Source: Actinomycetes bacterium (GTDB taxonomy: Bacteria > Actinomycetota > CALGFH01). From it: a stretch of DNA of 21,491 bases. The notes under the pieces were generated by a model that had not been told where the DNA came from, did not search any database, and saw nothing but the letters and a program-made list of their open reading frames with translations. Location of the stretch: the NCBI GenBank assembly GCA_030146615.1, contig JASLBL010000091.1, positions 1 to 21,491 of the forward strand. Reading direction: 5' to 3'. Within the stretch, counting starts at the first letter, position 1; each line of letters starts with the position of its first letter. This document shows positions 1 through 7,612 of this stretch, piece after piece. A program made the translations under genes and the position numbers.

Positions 1-147
1 CTCGGCCTCGAACCAGGACCTGGCCGCGTGGTCCTCGTCGGTCCAGGCGAGCCGGGTCCAGCCCCCGGCCGGGTCCTGGCCGATCGCGGCCAGCCCGCCG
101 AAGCACGCCTCGAACCCTTCCCGCAGCCGATCCCCGCTCCCGCTCAT
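1..147 (-). CDS. M20-family Zn-dependent amidohydrolase (allantoate/carbamoyl-amino-acid hydrolase type), N-terminal fragment
   Basis: Only the first 49 codons are present; the gene runs off the left edge. It starts at the ATG at 147, with a GGGAG ribosome-binding site a few bases upstream. The fragment contains AAIGQDPAGGWTRLAWTDED followed by A-R-x-W-F-E. This matches the N-terminus of M20 hydantoinase/carbamoylase enzymes, where the pattern is iG...G.tRlawt.eD..AR.wf. Known members hydrolyse allantoate or N-carbamoyl amino acids using a pair of metal ions. None of the metal-binding residues lie in the visible part, so substrate and activity cannot be judged. It lies 70 bp downstream of the ABC exporter on the same strand, with a possible own promoter at 191-196. 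The family call is fairly good; the exact enzyme is unknown. Confidence 0.6.
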   Translation of the reverse strand, partial: MSGSGDRLREGFEACFGGLAAIGQDPAGGWTRLAWTDEDHAARSWFEAE

Positions 148-190
148 GACGCTCCCGCCGCTCGACGCTCCGGCCCTGGCCGATCGGAGG

Positions 191-196
191 ATGCTA
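191..196 (-). promoter_or_regulatory. Possible -10 box for the amidohydrolase gene
   Basis: Read on the minus strand this is TAGCAT, about 43 nt before the ATG at 147. No convincing -35 is visible. A perfect 8-bp GC stem (208-215 with 227-234) lies just upstream, across the stop codon of the ABC exporter. It has no T tract, so it is at best a weak terminator. Confidence 0.3.
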
Positions 197-217
197 CGTC
201 ACGCCGCGGGCGGCGCC

Positions 218-2116
218 TCAGGCCGTCGCCGCCCGGGTGACCGGGCGCCCGTCAGCCGATGGCGCGCCCGGGGCCCGGCCGAACTGGGTGTTGTAGAGGT
301 CGGCGTAGAGGCCGCCGGCGGCCAGCAGCTCGGTGTGGGTGCCCTGCTCGACCACCCGGCCGTCGTCGACGACCAGGATCCGGTCGGCGTTGACGATGGT
401 CGACAGCCGGTGGGCGATGACCAGGCTGGTCCGTCCCTGGAGGGCGGCGGCCAGGGCCTCCTGGATGTGGACCTCGGCCTCGGAGTCGAGGTGGGCGGTG
501 GCCTCGTCGAGGATCACGATGGCCGGGTCGGCCAGCAGCAGCCGGGCGATGGCCAGGCGCTGCTTCTCCCCGCCGGACAGCCGGTAGCCGCGCTCCCCGA
601 CCACCGTCTCCCAGCGCTCGGGCAGGCTCTCGATCAGGTCGAGGATCCTGGCCGCGCGGCAGGCGGCCTCGATCTCCTCCAGGGTCGCGTCCGGCCGGGC
701 GTAGCGGAGGTTGGCCAGGATGGTCTCGTGGAACAGGTGCGGGTCCTGGGCGACCAGGCCGATCGCGCTCCGGAGGCTCTCCAGCTCCAGGTCGCGCACG
801 TCGACCCCGTCGACCCGGACGGCGCCCTCGGTGACGTCGTAGACCCGGGCGACCAGCATGGCCGTGGTCGTCTTGCCGGCCCCGGACGGGCCGACCAGGG
901 CGACCAGCTCGCCGGGCCGGACGGTGAAGCGGACGTCGTGCAGGACCGGCTCGCCGGCGGCGGCCCCGATCGCCGCCGCCCCGCCGGTGAGGCTGGCGAT
1001 GGTCGACTCCTCGGCCGTGGGGTAGCGGAAGCCGACGTGGTCGAACTCGATCCGGCCGGCCGGCCGCTCCAGAGCGACGGCCCCGGGCCGGTCGCGGATC
1101 GGGCTCTCGAAGTCGAGCACCTCGAAGACCCGCTCGAAGGACACGAACGCGGTCATGATGTCGACGCGAGCGTTGGTCAGGGCGGTCAGGGGCCCGTAGA
1201 CCTGGGTGACGAGGGCGGCCAGGGCGACGACGTCGCCGGCCCGGAGCTGGCCCTGGAGGACCAGCCGGGCCCCGAACCAGTAGACGGCGGCCGTGCCAAC
1301 GGCCCCGACCAGGCCAAGGACGACGAAGAAGGTCTGCCCGTAGAGGGCCGAGCGGACCCCGATGTCGCGGACGCTGGCGGCCTTGTCGGAGAAGCCGGCC
1401 AGCTCGCGGTCGCGGCGGCCGAACAGCATCACCAGCAGCGCCCCGGCGACGTTGAAGCGCTCGTTCATGGTGGTGTTCATGGCCGCGTTGAGCTGCATCG
1501 ACTCGCGGGTGATGGCCTGGAGCCGGCGGCCGACCCGGCGGGCCGGGAGCAGGAACAGGGGCAGCACGGCCACCGCGATCAGGGTGATGCGCCAGTTCAG
1601 CAGGAACATGGCGACCAGGGTCGTGATCAGGCTGATCACGTTGGAGAAGACCGACCCGAGGGTGCCGGTGAGGGCCCGCTGGGCGCCGATCACGTCGCTG
1701 TTGAGCCGGCTGGTCAGGGCGCCGGTCTGGGTGTGGGTGAAGAAGGCCAGCGGCTGGCGCTGGACGTGGTCGAACAGGCTGGTCCGGAGCTGGTAGATCA
1801 GGCCCTCGCCGATCCGCGAGGACAGGAACCGCTGGCCGAGGGCGAGGCCGGCGTTGGCCACGGCGACCCCGACGGCGGCCAGGCCGATCAGGTTGACCAG
1901 GGAGAAGCTCCGCTGGGGGATGGCGGTGTTGAGCAGCTCCCGGACCAGCAGGGCCGGGACCACCGCGGCCAGGGACGACAGGGCGAGCAGGAACAGGTAG
2001 CCCGCGATCTGCCAGCGGAAGTCGCGGGCGAACCCCCAGACGCGCCGGACCACGTCGCGCGATACCTTGGTGCCGGGCGGGAGCGGTTCACGGCGGGCGT
2101 GCCAGTAGTAGCTCAT
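218..2116 (-). CDS. ABC exporter, fused membrane and ATPase domains (MsbA/BmrA type)
   Basis: A 632-residue half-transporter of the type that acts as a dimer to export lipids, drugs or peptides. The N-terminal half (about residues 30-330) carries the six hydrophobic segments of an ABC type-1 exporter membrane domain. The C-terminal half is the nucleotide-binding domain: Walker A GPSGAGKT (409-416), Q-loop VAQD (about 455), signature LSGGE (513-517), Walker B VILDE (534-538) and H-loop histidine (569). All ATPase motifs are intact, so it should be active. An Ala/Gly-rich insert of about 20 residues (about 367-389) sits after the first strand of the ATPase domain. The start ATG overlaps the stop of the upstream MFS permease by 4 bases (2113-2116, ATGA), which implies translational coupling. 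The substrate cannot be told from sequence. Confidence 0.93.
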   Translation of the reverse strand: MSYYWHARREPLPPGTKVSRDVVRRVWGFARDFRWQIAGYLFLLALSSLAAVVPALLVRELLNTAIPQRSFSLVNLIGLAAVGVAVANAGLALGQRFLSSRIGEGLIYQLRTSLFDHVQRQPLAFFTHTQTGALTSRLNSDVIGAQRALTGTLGSVFSNVISLITTLVAMFLLNWRITLIAVAVLPLFLLPARRVGRRLQAITRESMQLNAAMNTTMNERFNVAGALLVMLFGRRDRELAGFSDKAASVRDIGVRSALYGQTFFVVLGLVGAVGTAAVYWFGARLVLQGQLRAGDVVALAALVTQVYGPLTALTNARVDIMTAFVSFERVFEVLDFESPIRDRPGAVALERPAGRIEFDHVGFRYPTAEESTIASLTGGAAAIGAAAGEPVLHDVRFTVRPGELVALVGPSGAGKTTTAMLVARVYDVTEGAVRVDGVDVRDLELESLRSAIGLVAQDPHLFHETILANLRYARPDATLEEIEAACRAARILDLIESLPERWETVVGERGYRLSGGEKQRLAIARLLLADPAIVILDEATAHLDSEAEVHIQEALAAALQGRTSLVIAHRLSTIVNADRILVVDDGRVVEQGTHTELLAAGGLYADLYNTQFGRAPGAPSADGRPVTRAATA

Positions 2117-3336
2117 CCTGCTCGCCCCAACCCGTCGCTGAGCTCGCGCATTCCGGCCGGGGCGGCCAGGACCGGCCGTCGCAGCCGGGCCAGCAGCGCC
2201 GCGGCCGCGACCCCGGCGGCGGCGATCAGGAACGCGCGGTCGGTGCCGACCCGGTGGACCAGGCTGCCTCCGACGGCGTTGCCGACGGCGAACCCGGTCG
2301 AGAAGGCGGTGGTCACCCAGGTGAAGGCCTCGGTGACGGTGCCGGCGGGCGAGAGGCGGTCGACCAGCAGGTACAGGCAGGCGATGGCCGGGGCGATGCC
2401 GAGCCCGGCCAGGACCATGCCCGCGCCCAGCTGGACCAGCCCGCTGGCCACGGCGACCACGGCGATCCCGGCCACGACCAGGGCCAGCAGGGGGACCATG
2501 CGCTCCTCGGGCCCGCGGTCGGCGGCGCGGCTCCCGAAGGCCAGGCCCCCGGCCATGCTCCCAAGCGCCCAGAGGGCGAGCAGCGGTCCGGCCAGCGTGC
2601 GCGAGCCGAGCTGCTCGGCCCCGGCCACCACCGTCACCTCGACCATGCCGAAGGCGCTGGCCAGCAGCACGATGGTGGCCAGCACGGCCCGGATCCCGGG
2701 GCTGCGCAGGGCCCCGGCCCAGTCGGCGGCCCGGCGCTGGGGGCGCCAGGCCCGCGACGCCGGGGTCGCGGCGAACACTGCGACCCCGACCACCAGCAGC
2801 GCGCCGGTGCCGAGCACGGCCGCGGCCGGGGAGAGCACGGCCGCCAGCAGGGCGACCAGCGGCGGCCCGGCCACGAAGATCAGCTCCTGCACGGTCGACT
2901 CGACCGCGAACGCGGCCTGGAGCTTGCCGCCGTCGCCGAGCAGGTCGGACCAGAGCGCCCGCATGCAGGCCGCGACCGGCGGGATCGACCCCCCGGCGAG
3001 GGCGGCCAGCCCGGCCAGGACCGGCGGCGACGCCGAGTGGCCGGCCGCGGCCAGGGCGGCGAAGGCGGCCGCGCTGGCCAGGGCGCAGCCGACCAGGACC
3101 CTGGTCTGCCCGACCCGGTCGACGAGCCGACCGAGCAGCGGCGAGGTCAGAGCGAGGGCGATCGAGTAGGCCCCGGCGACCATGCCGGCCACGGCGTAGG
3201 AGCCGCCGCCCTCCCGGACCAGCAGCACGATCGCCAGCCCGGCCATGGCCGTCGGCATCCTCCCGACCACCGCCGACGACAGCAGCCGGGCCACGAACGG
3301 CGTGCGAAGCACGTCAAGGTAGATCCGAAGGCGCAT
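2113..3336 (-). CDS. Major facilitator superfamily (MFS) permease
   Basis: A 407-residue, strongly hydrophobic protein with about 12 predicted membrane segments. It has the loop motif GRLVDRVGQTRVL between segments 2 and 3, which corresponds to the MFS motif A (GxLaDrxGrkxxL). It most resembles actinobacterial MFS efflux proteins; the substrate is unknown. The open frame extends upstream to 3402, but the ATG at 3336 is preferred because the protein then begins MRLRIYLDVLRTPFVARLL, a normal amphipathic MFS start. A weak CACCAT lies 6 nt before this ATG and could be a -10 box of a leaderless transcript. The gene overlaps the ABC exporter by 4 bases, so two export-type transporters of different energy source are co-translated. 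Confidence 0.88.
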   Translation of the reverse strand: MRLRIYLDVLRTPFVARLLSSAVVGRMPTAMAGLAIVLLVREGGGSYAVAGMVAGAYSIALALTSPLLGRLVDRVGQTRVLVGCALASAAAFAALAAAGHSASPPVLAGLAALAGGSIPPVAACMRALWSDLLGDGGKLQAAFAVESTVQELIFVAGPPLVALLAAVLSPAAAVLGTGALLVVGVAVFAATPASRAWRPQRRAADWAGALRSPGIRAVLATIVLLASAFGMVEVTVVAGAEQLGSRTLAGPLLALWALGSMAGGLAFGSRAADRGPEERMVPLLALVVAGIAVVAVASGLVQLGAGMVLAGLGIAPAIACLYLLVDRLSPAGTVTEAFTWVTTAFSTGFAVGNAVGGSLVHRVGTDRAFLIAAAGVAAAALLARLRRPVLAAPAGMRELSDGLGRAG

Positions 3337-3474
3337 CCCCCGATGGTGCCAGACGGGCCGGACGGTCCCGGGCCAGGGCTGTGGACAATCGCCGACGCCC
3401 ATCGCCGCAGTCGGCTACCCTCCCGAAAGGGGCTCCGACACCGGAGGGCGAGGGTGACGTACGCCCGGCGCCGG

Positions 3475-4443
3475 CTAGCCCCAGCGGCGCAGCAGCCGCT
3501 CGGCCCCGGTGGCCAGCTCGTCGACGACCTGGGCGGCGGGAACGACCTGGCGGGTGGCGCCGACGCCCTGGCCGGCGTAGTGGGCCATGGCGGCGACCTG
3601 GCCGGTGGTCTCGCGGTTGGGGACGGGGACGCCGAACCGGGGCACGGGGAGGGTGGCGTCGCCCATGCGGGTCTCCCCCACCACCTCGCCACCGAACGCC
3701 TCGGCCGCCTCCAGGGCCGAGCGGAGGGTGCGGTGGGGCTCGGGCCCCCGGGGCCACATGACCGAGAAGGCGTCGGTGAGCACGGCGTCCTCGGCCTCGG
3801 CGGCCAGCAGGGCGGCGACGTAGGCGGGGTGGCCGCCGGACTCCTCGGTGGCCAGCAGCCGGGTGCCGACCCGGGCCGCGGCGGCGCCGGCGGCCAGGCA
3901 GGCCGCGACCCCGCGGGCGGTGGCGATCCCGCCGGCGGCGACGACCGGGATCTCGACGGCGTCCAGGACCTCGGCCAGCAGCGGCAGGAGCGCGACCCGG
4001 CCCCGGATGCGGCCGCCGCCCTCCATGCCCTGCACGCAGAGCAGGTCGCAGCCGGCGTCGGCGGCCGCCCTGGCCTCGGCCACCGACCCGACCTGCCAGG
4101 AGGCGAGCGCCCCGCCGTCGTGGACCCGCGCGACCAGCGCCGGGTCGGGGTCGCCGTAGTAGAAGTCGACCAGCCGGGCCCTGGCCGCCGCGACCTCGAC
4201 GCAGGCCGGGTCGGCCCCGAACGGCAGCAGGAAGGTCACCCCGACCACCCCGTCGGTGCGGCCGGCCAGGCCGTCCAGCAGCCCGGCCAGGACGTCGGCC
4301 GGCAGCATCTGGGCCGGGACCATGCCGACCGCGCCGGCATCGGCCACGGCCGCGACCAGCTCGGGGGTGGTGACCCCGCCCATCGGGGCCTGCTGGAGCG
4401 GGACCCTGGCCCCTAGCAGCTCGGTGAACGGCGTCGTCAGCAT
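3475..4443 (-). CDS. Nitronate-monooxygenase-family FMN oxidoreductase (NPD/FabK-like), signature His replaced
   Basis: A 322-residue (beta/alpha)8-barrel flavoprotein of the 2-nitropropane dioxygenase/nitronate monooxygenase family. Recognisable pieces are the N-terminal P-x-x-QAPMGGVTTPELVAAV segment, GCDLLCVQGMEGGG (131-144), the phosphate-binding VVAAGGIATARGV and VGTRLLATEES. In typical nitronate monooxygenases the QGxEAGG segment ends in a catalytic histidine. Here the residue at that place is Arg145, so nitronate oxidation is doubtful. A related activity such as NAD(P)H-dependent flavin/quinone reduction or an enoyl-reductase-like role is possible. The gene starts 13 bp after the stop of pcrA on the same strand, so the two are probably co-transcribed. 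The next gene is 138 bp away. Confidence 0.8.
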   Translation of the reverse strand: MLTTPFTELLGARVPLQQAPMGGVTTPELVAAVADAGAVGMVPAQMLPADVLAGLLDGLAGRTDGVVGVTFLLPFGADPACVEVAAARARLVDFYYGDPDPALVARVHDGGALASWQVGSVAEARAAADAGCDLLCVQGMEGGGRIRGRVALLPLLAEVLDAVEIPVVAAGGIATARGVAACLAAGAAAARVGTRLLATEESGGHPAYVAALLAAEAEDAVLTDAFSVMWPRGPEPHRTLRSALEAAEAFGGEVVGETRMGDATLPVPRFGVPVPNRETTGQVAAMAHYAGQGVGATRQVVPAAQVVDELATGAERLLRRWG

Positions 4444-4456
4444 CGGGCGGCCACCC

Positions 4457-6766
4457 TCAGGACCGGGTCAGGGGCGCGTAGCGGAGCAGCAGGCGCTTGC
4501 GGCCCAGCCCCGGGAAGTCGACCTCGGCCATGGCCCGCTCGCCCTGGCCGGAGACGGTGGCGACCACGCCCTTGCCCCACTGGCGGTGGACGACCTCGTC
4601 GCCGGGGGTGAGGCCCAGGTCGAGGGCGCCACGCTGGCGGTCGGCCAGCCGCTCGGCCGGGGTCGGCTGGCGGTCGAAGGAGACCGGCGGCTGGGGCCGG
4701 ACGTTGAAGCTGCTCCGCCCGGCCCCGAACGCCGGGCTGGAGTCGCCCCAGCCGGCCGGGCCGGACCGGGAGGCGCCGACCTTGGCCCGCTGGCCGGGGG
4801 CGACCGTGACCAGCTCCTCCGGCACCTCCTTGAGGAACCGGGAGGGCAGGTTGTAGCTGGTCGAGCCGAACAGGGTCCGGCTCCAGGCGTTGGTCAGGTA
4901 CAGGCGCTCCCGGGCCCGGGTGATGCCGACATACGCCAGGCGCCGCTCCTCCTCGAGCTCGCGCGGCTCGCCGATGGAGCGGACGTGGGGGAACACGTTC
5001 TCCTCGAGGCCGACGATGAACACCACCGGGTACTCGAGGCCCTTGGCCGTGTGCAGGGTCATCAGGGTGACCGACTGGCTGCCCGCCTCGACCTGGTCGG
5101 CGTCGGTGACCAGGGCGATCGACTCGAGGAAGCCGGCCAGGGTCGGCTCGGCCTCCTGGCCCTCGCGCAGCTCGTACTCCTCGGCGGCCGACTGGAGCTC
5201 GCGGACGTTCTCGACCCGCCCCTGGCCCTCGATCGAGGTGTCGGCCTCCAGCTCCCGCATCAGCCCCGACAGGGTCCAGGCGTCCTGGACGAGCACGCTC
5301 GGGGAGCGGCTCTCGGCGACCCCGGCCGCCAGCTCGTCGAGCACGGCCACGAAGTCGGCCACCGCCCGGGCCTGGCGGGCGCCGAGGCCGGGGATCTCGG
5401 CGGCCCGGCGCAGGGCGTCCCCGAACGGGATGCCCTCCTCGGTGGCGAACCGGTCGATGGCCCGCTCCGAGGTGTCGCCGATGCCGCGCCGGGGCACGTT
5501 CAGGACCCGGCGCAGGCTGACCGTGTCCAGCGGGTTGACCGTGGCCTTGAGGTAGGCGAGCAGGTCCTTGACCTCCCGGCGGTCGTAGAACTTGACCCCG
5601 CCGACGATCTTGTAGGGCAGGCCGGCCTTGACGAACACCTCTTCCAGGGTCCGCGACTGGGCGTTGGTCCGGTAGAACACGACCACCTTGCCGTAGCCCA
5701 GCCCCTGCTCGTGGAGGCGCTCGACCTCCTCGACCACGTAGGCGGCCTCGTCGTGCTCGTTCTCGGCCTGGTAGCGCACGATGGGGTTGCCCGAGCCGAT
5801 GGCCGTCCACAGGTTCTTGGGCTTGCGCTCCAGGTTGTTGGCGATGACCGCGTTGGCCGCCGAGAGGATGGTCTGGGTCGAGCGGTAGTTCTGCTCGAGC
5901 AGGATGACGTTGGCCTCCGGGTAGTCGGCCTCGAAGTCGAGGATGTTGCGGACCGTTGCTCCCCGGAAGGCGTAGATCGACTGGTCGCCGTCGCCCACCA
6001 CCGAGAGGTTGCGGTGCTCGGCGGCGAGCAGCTTGAGCAGCTCGTACTGGGCCACGTTGGTGTCCTGGAACTCGTCCACGAGCACGTACCGGAAGCGGCG
6101 CTGGTACTCGGCGAGGACGTCCGGGTGCTCCTGGAACAGCCGGACCGTCTGGAGGATCAGGTCGTCGAAGTCCATCGCGTTGGACTCGGCCAGGCGCCGC
6201 TGGTACAGCCGGTAGGCCTCGGCGGCCTTCTTCTCGAACCAGCCCAGCGCCCGGTCGGCCGCGGTCTCGGGGTCGACCAGCTGGTCCTTCCAGCCGCTCA
6301 CGGCGTGGCGCATCGACCGGGCCGACAGCCGCTTGGGGTCGTAGTCGAGCTGCCGGCAGACCTGGGTCATCAGCCGCTCGGCGTCGCCCTCGTCGTAGAT
6401 CGAGAAGGTCGAGGTGTAGCCCAGATGCGAGCCGCTGCGACGCAGGATACGCACACAGGCCGAGTGGAAGGTCGACACCCACATCGCCTTGACGACCGGC
6501 CCGACCAGGTGCCGGAGCCGCTCCTGCATCTCCCGGGCCGCCTTGTTGGTGAAGGTGATGGCCAGCACCGAGGTCGGCGGCACCCGCTTGTCCTTGATCA
6601 GGTGCGCGATCCGGTGGGTCAGCACCCGGGTCTTCCCCGACCCGGCCCCGGCCACGATCAGCGTCGGCCCCTCGGTGGCCAGCACGGCCAGCCGCTGAGC
6701 GTCGTTCAGCCCGTCCAGCAGGTCAGGGGACGCGCCCGGAACATCCGGCGCCGGCGAAGGGTCCAC
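4457..6766 (-). CDS. pcrA: ATP-dependent DNA helicase PcrA/UvrD (SF1A)
   Basis: A 769-residue 3'-5' DNA helicase used in nucleotide excision repair and removal of obstacles or recombinase from DNA. All SF1A motifs are visible: Walker A AGAGSGKT (39-46), motif Ia TFTNKAAREM, motif II DEFQDTN, motif III VGDGDQSIYAFRGA, motif IV LEQNYRST, motif V TLHTAKGLEYPVVFIVGLEE and motif VI RRLAYVGITRARE. The C-terminal 50 residues (GDEVVHRQWGKGVV...) form the Tudor-like domain that in PcrA/UvrD contacts RNA polymerase. The open frame continues to 7567, but that part is antisense to the ABC gene. The GTG at 6766 is chosen because TATACT lies 6 nt upstream (6773-6778), the layout of a leaderless start. Its length fits the family. 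Mycobacterial equivalents are called uvrD1. Confidence 0.95.
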   Translation of the reverse strand: MDPSPAPDVPGASPDLLDGLNDAQRLAVLATEGPTLIVAGAGSGKTRVLTHRIAHLIKDKRVPPTSVLAITFTNKAAREMQERLRHLVGPVVKAMWVSTFHSACVRILRRSGSHLGYTSTFSIYDEGDAERLMTQVCRQLDYDPKRLSARSMRHAVSGWKDQLVDPETAADRALGWFEKKAAEAYRLYQRRLAESNAMDFDDLILQTVRLFQEHPDVLAEYQRRFRYVLVDEFQDTNVAQYELLKLLAAEHRNLSVVGDGDQSIYAFRGATVRNILDFEADYPEANVILLEQNYRSTQTILSAANAVIANNLERKPKNLWTAIGSGNPIVRYQAENEHDEAAYVVEEVERLHEQGLGYGKVVVFYRTNAQSRTLEEVFVKAGLPYKIVGGVKFYDRREVKDLLAYLKATVNPLDTVSLRRVLNVPRRGIGDTSERAIDRFATEEGIPFGDALRRAAEIPGLGARQARAVADFVAVLDELAAGVAESRSPSVLVQDAWTLSGLMRELEADTSIEGQGRVENVRELQSAAEEYELREGQEAEPTLAGFLESIALVTDADQVEAGSQSVTLMTLHTAKGLEYPVVFIVGLEENVFPHVRSIGEPRELEEERRLAYVGITRARERLYLTNAWSRTLFGSTSYNLPSRFLKEVPEELVTVAPGQRAKVGASRSGPAGWGDSSPAFGAGRSSFNVRPQPPVSFDRQPTPAERLADRQRGALDLGLTPGDEVVHRQWGKGVVATVSGQGERAMAEVDFPGLGRKRLLLRYAPLTRS

Positions 6767-6772
6767 GCCCGC

Positions 6773-6778
6773 AGTATA
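6773..6778 (-). promoter_or_regulatory. -10 box of pcrA, leaderless start
   Basis: TATACT on the minus strand, 5 of 6 to the consensus, followed by 6 nt and the GTG start of pcrA. Transcription starting about 7 nt after the box would begin at the start codon. No -35 is evident. Confidence 0.7.
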
Positions 6779-6792
6779 CGAGCGGGACGGGA

Positions 6793-6798
6793 TAGGCT
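6793..6798 (+). promoter_or_regulatory. -10 box of the ABC-2 ATPase gene, leaderless start
   Basis: TAGGCT, 7 nt before the in-frame GTG at 6806. It is 14 bp from the pcrA -10 box on the opposite strand, so the two promoters share their upstream regions and RNA polymerase can probably occupy only one at a time. Confidence 0.6.
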
Positions 6799-6805
6799 TG
6801 GCCGC

Positions 6806-7612
6806 GTGGACACAGGGGATCCAGGTTCCAGCCGGATGGTTGCAGGCTCGTCGGCCGCGTTGTCGGTGCGGGGGCTGCGCAAGGCGTTCGGGGCCAAGGT
6901 GGCGGTGGACGGGATCGACCTGGACATCCCCCATGGGTGCTTCTTCGGGCTGGTGGGGCCGAACGGGGCCGGGAAGACGACCACGCTGGGGATGGTGACC
7001 GGGCTGCTGCGGCCCGACGCCGGGATGGTGCTGATCGACGGGGTCGAGGTGTGGCACGACCCGGTCGAGGCCAAGCGGCGGATCGGGGTGCTGCCCGAGG
7101 ACCTCCGGTTGTTCGACCGGCTGACCGGGGCCGAGCTGCTGACCTACAACGGGCTGCTGCGAGGGATGCCGCCGCCGGTGGTGGAGGCGCGGGCCGGCGA
7201 GCTGCTGGCGGTGCTGGGGCTGGCCGACGCCGCCGGGACCCTGGTGGTCGACTACTCGCACGGGATGCGCAAGAAGATCGCCCTGGCCGCGGCCCTGCTG
7301 CACGCGCCGCGGGTGCTGTTCCTGGACGAGCCGTTCGAGGCCATCGACCCGGTGTCGGCCCGGACGATCCGGGGGCTGCTGGAGCGCTACACGGCCGGCG
7401 GGGCCACGGTGGTCTTCTCCAGCCACGTCATGGAACTGGTCCAGCGGCTGTGCGACCGGGTCGGGATCATGCACCTGGGCCGCCTCATCGCCGAGGGCCC
7501 GACCGACCAGGTGCGGGCCGGGCGCAGCCTGGAGGACGCGTTCGTCGAGCTGGTCGGGGCGAGCCACGCCGGTGCCGAGGAGCTGGGTTGGCTGGGCACC
7601 TGGTCAGCCTGA
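6806..7612 (+). CDS. ABC-2 type transporter ATP-binding protein
   Basis: A 268-residue cytoplasmic ATPase subunit. Walker A is GPNGAGKT and Walker B is VLFLDEPFEAID. The signature is YSHGMRKKI rather than LSGGQ, and the Q-loop position reads GVLPEDLRLFD; both are usual in the ABC-2/drug and antibiotic export class. The switch histidine is in VVFSSHVME. The GTG at 6806 is preferred over the ATG at 6836 because it lies 7 nt after a TAGGCT -10 box; a start at 6836 would lose only ten poorly conserved residues. The following membrane gene overlaps its 3' end, so they form a two-gene transporter operon. The substrate is not deducible. Confidence 0.92.
   Translation: MDTGDPGSSRMVAGSSAALSVRGLRKAFGAKVAVDGIDLDIPHGCFFGLVGPNGAGKTTTLGMVTGLLRPDAGMVLIDGVEVWHDPVEAKRRIGVLPEDLRLFDRLTGAELLTYNGLLRGMPPPVVEARAGELLAVLGLADAAGTLVVDYSHGMRKKIALAAALLHAPRVLFLDEPFEAIDPVSARTIRGLLERYTAGGATVVFSSHVMELVQRLCDRVGIMHLGRLIAEGPTDQVRAGRSLEDAFVELVGASHAGAEELGWLGTWSA

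Noticed and set aside
208..234. 8-bp GC stem at the end of the ABC exporter as an intrinsic terminator
   Set aside because: No T tract follows on either strand and it overlaps the stop codon; such stems arise often at this GC content.
146..3169. A 1007-codon plus-strand open frame opposite the ABC exporter and MFS genes
   Set aside because: It is an antisense shadow caused by high GC at third codon positions. It has low-complexity Gly/Asp/Gln/Ala composition, no motif, and fully overlaps two well-formed genes.
3464..3473. CCGGCGCCGG palindrome after the flavoprotein gene
   Set aside because: A short all-GC self-complementary run is expected by chance here and has no paired promoter or T tract.
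2254..4416. A 720-codon plus-strand open frame opposite the MFS and flavoprotein genes
   Set aside because: Low-complexity shadow of the minus-strand genes with no start signal or domain.
6767..7567. N-terminal extension of pcrA by 267 codons to 7567
   Set aside because: The extension is antisense to the ABC-2 ATPase, has no helicase-like sequence, and a leaderless promoter fits the GTG at 6766.
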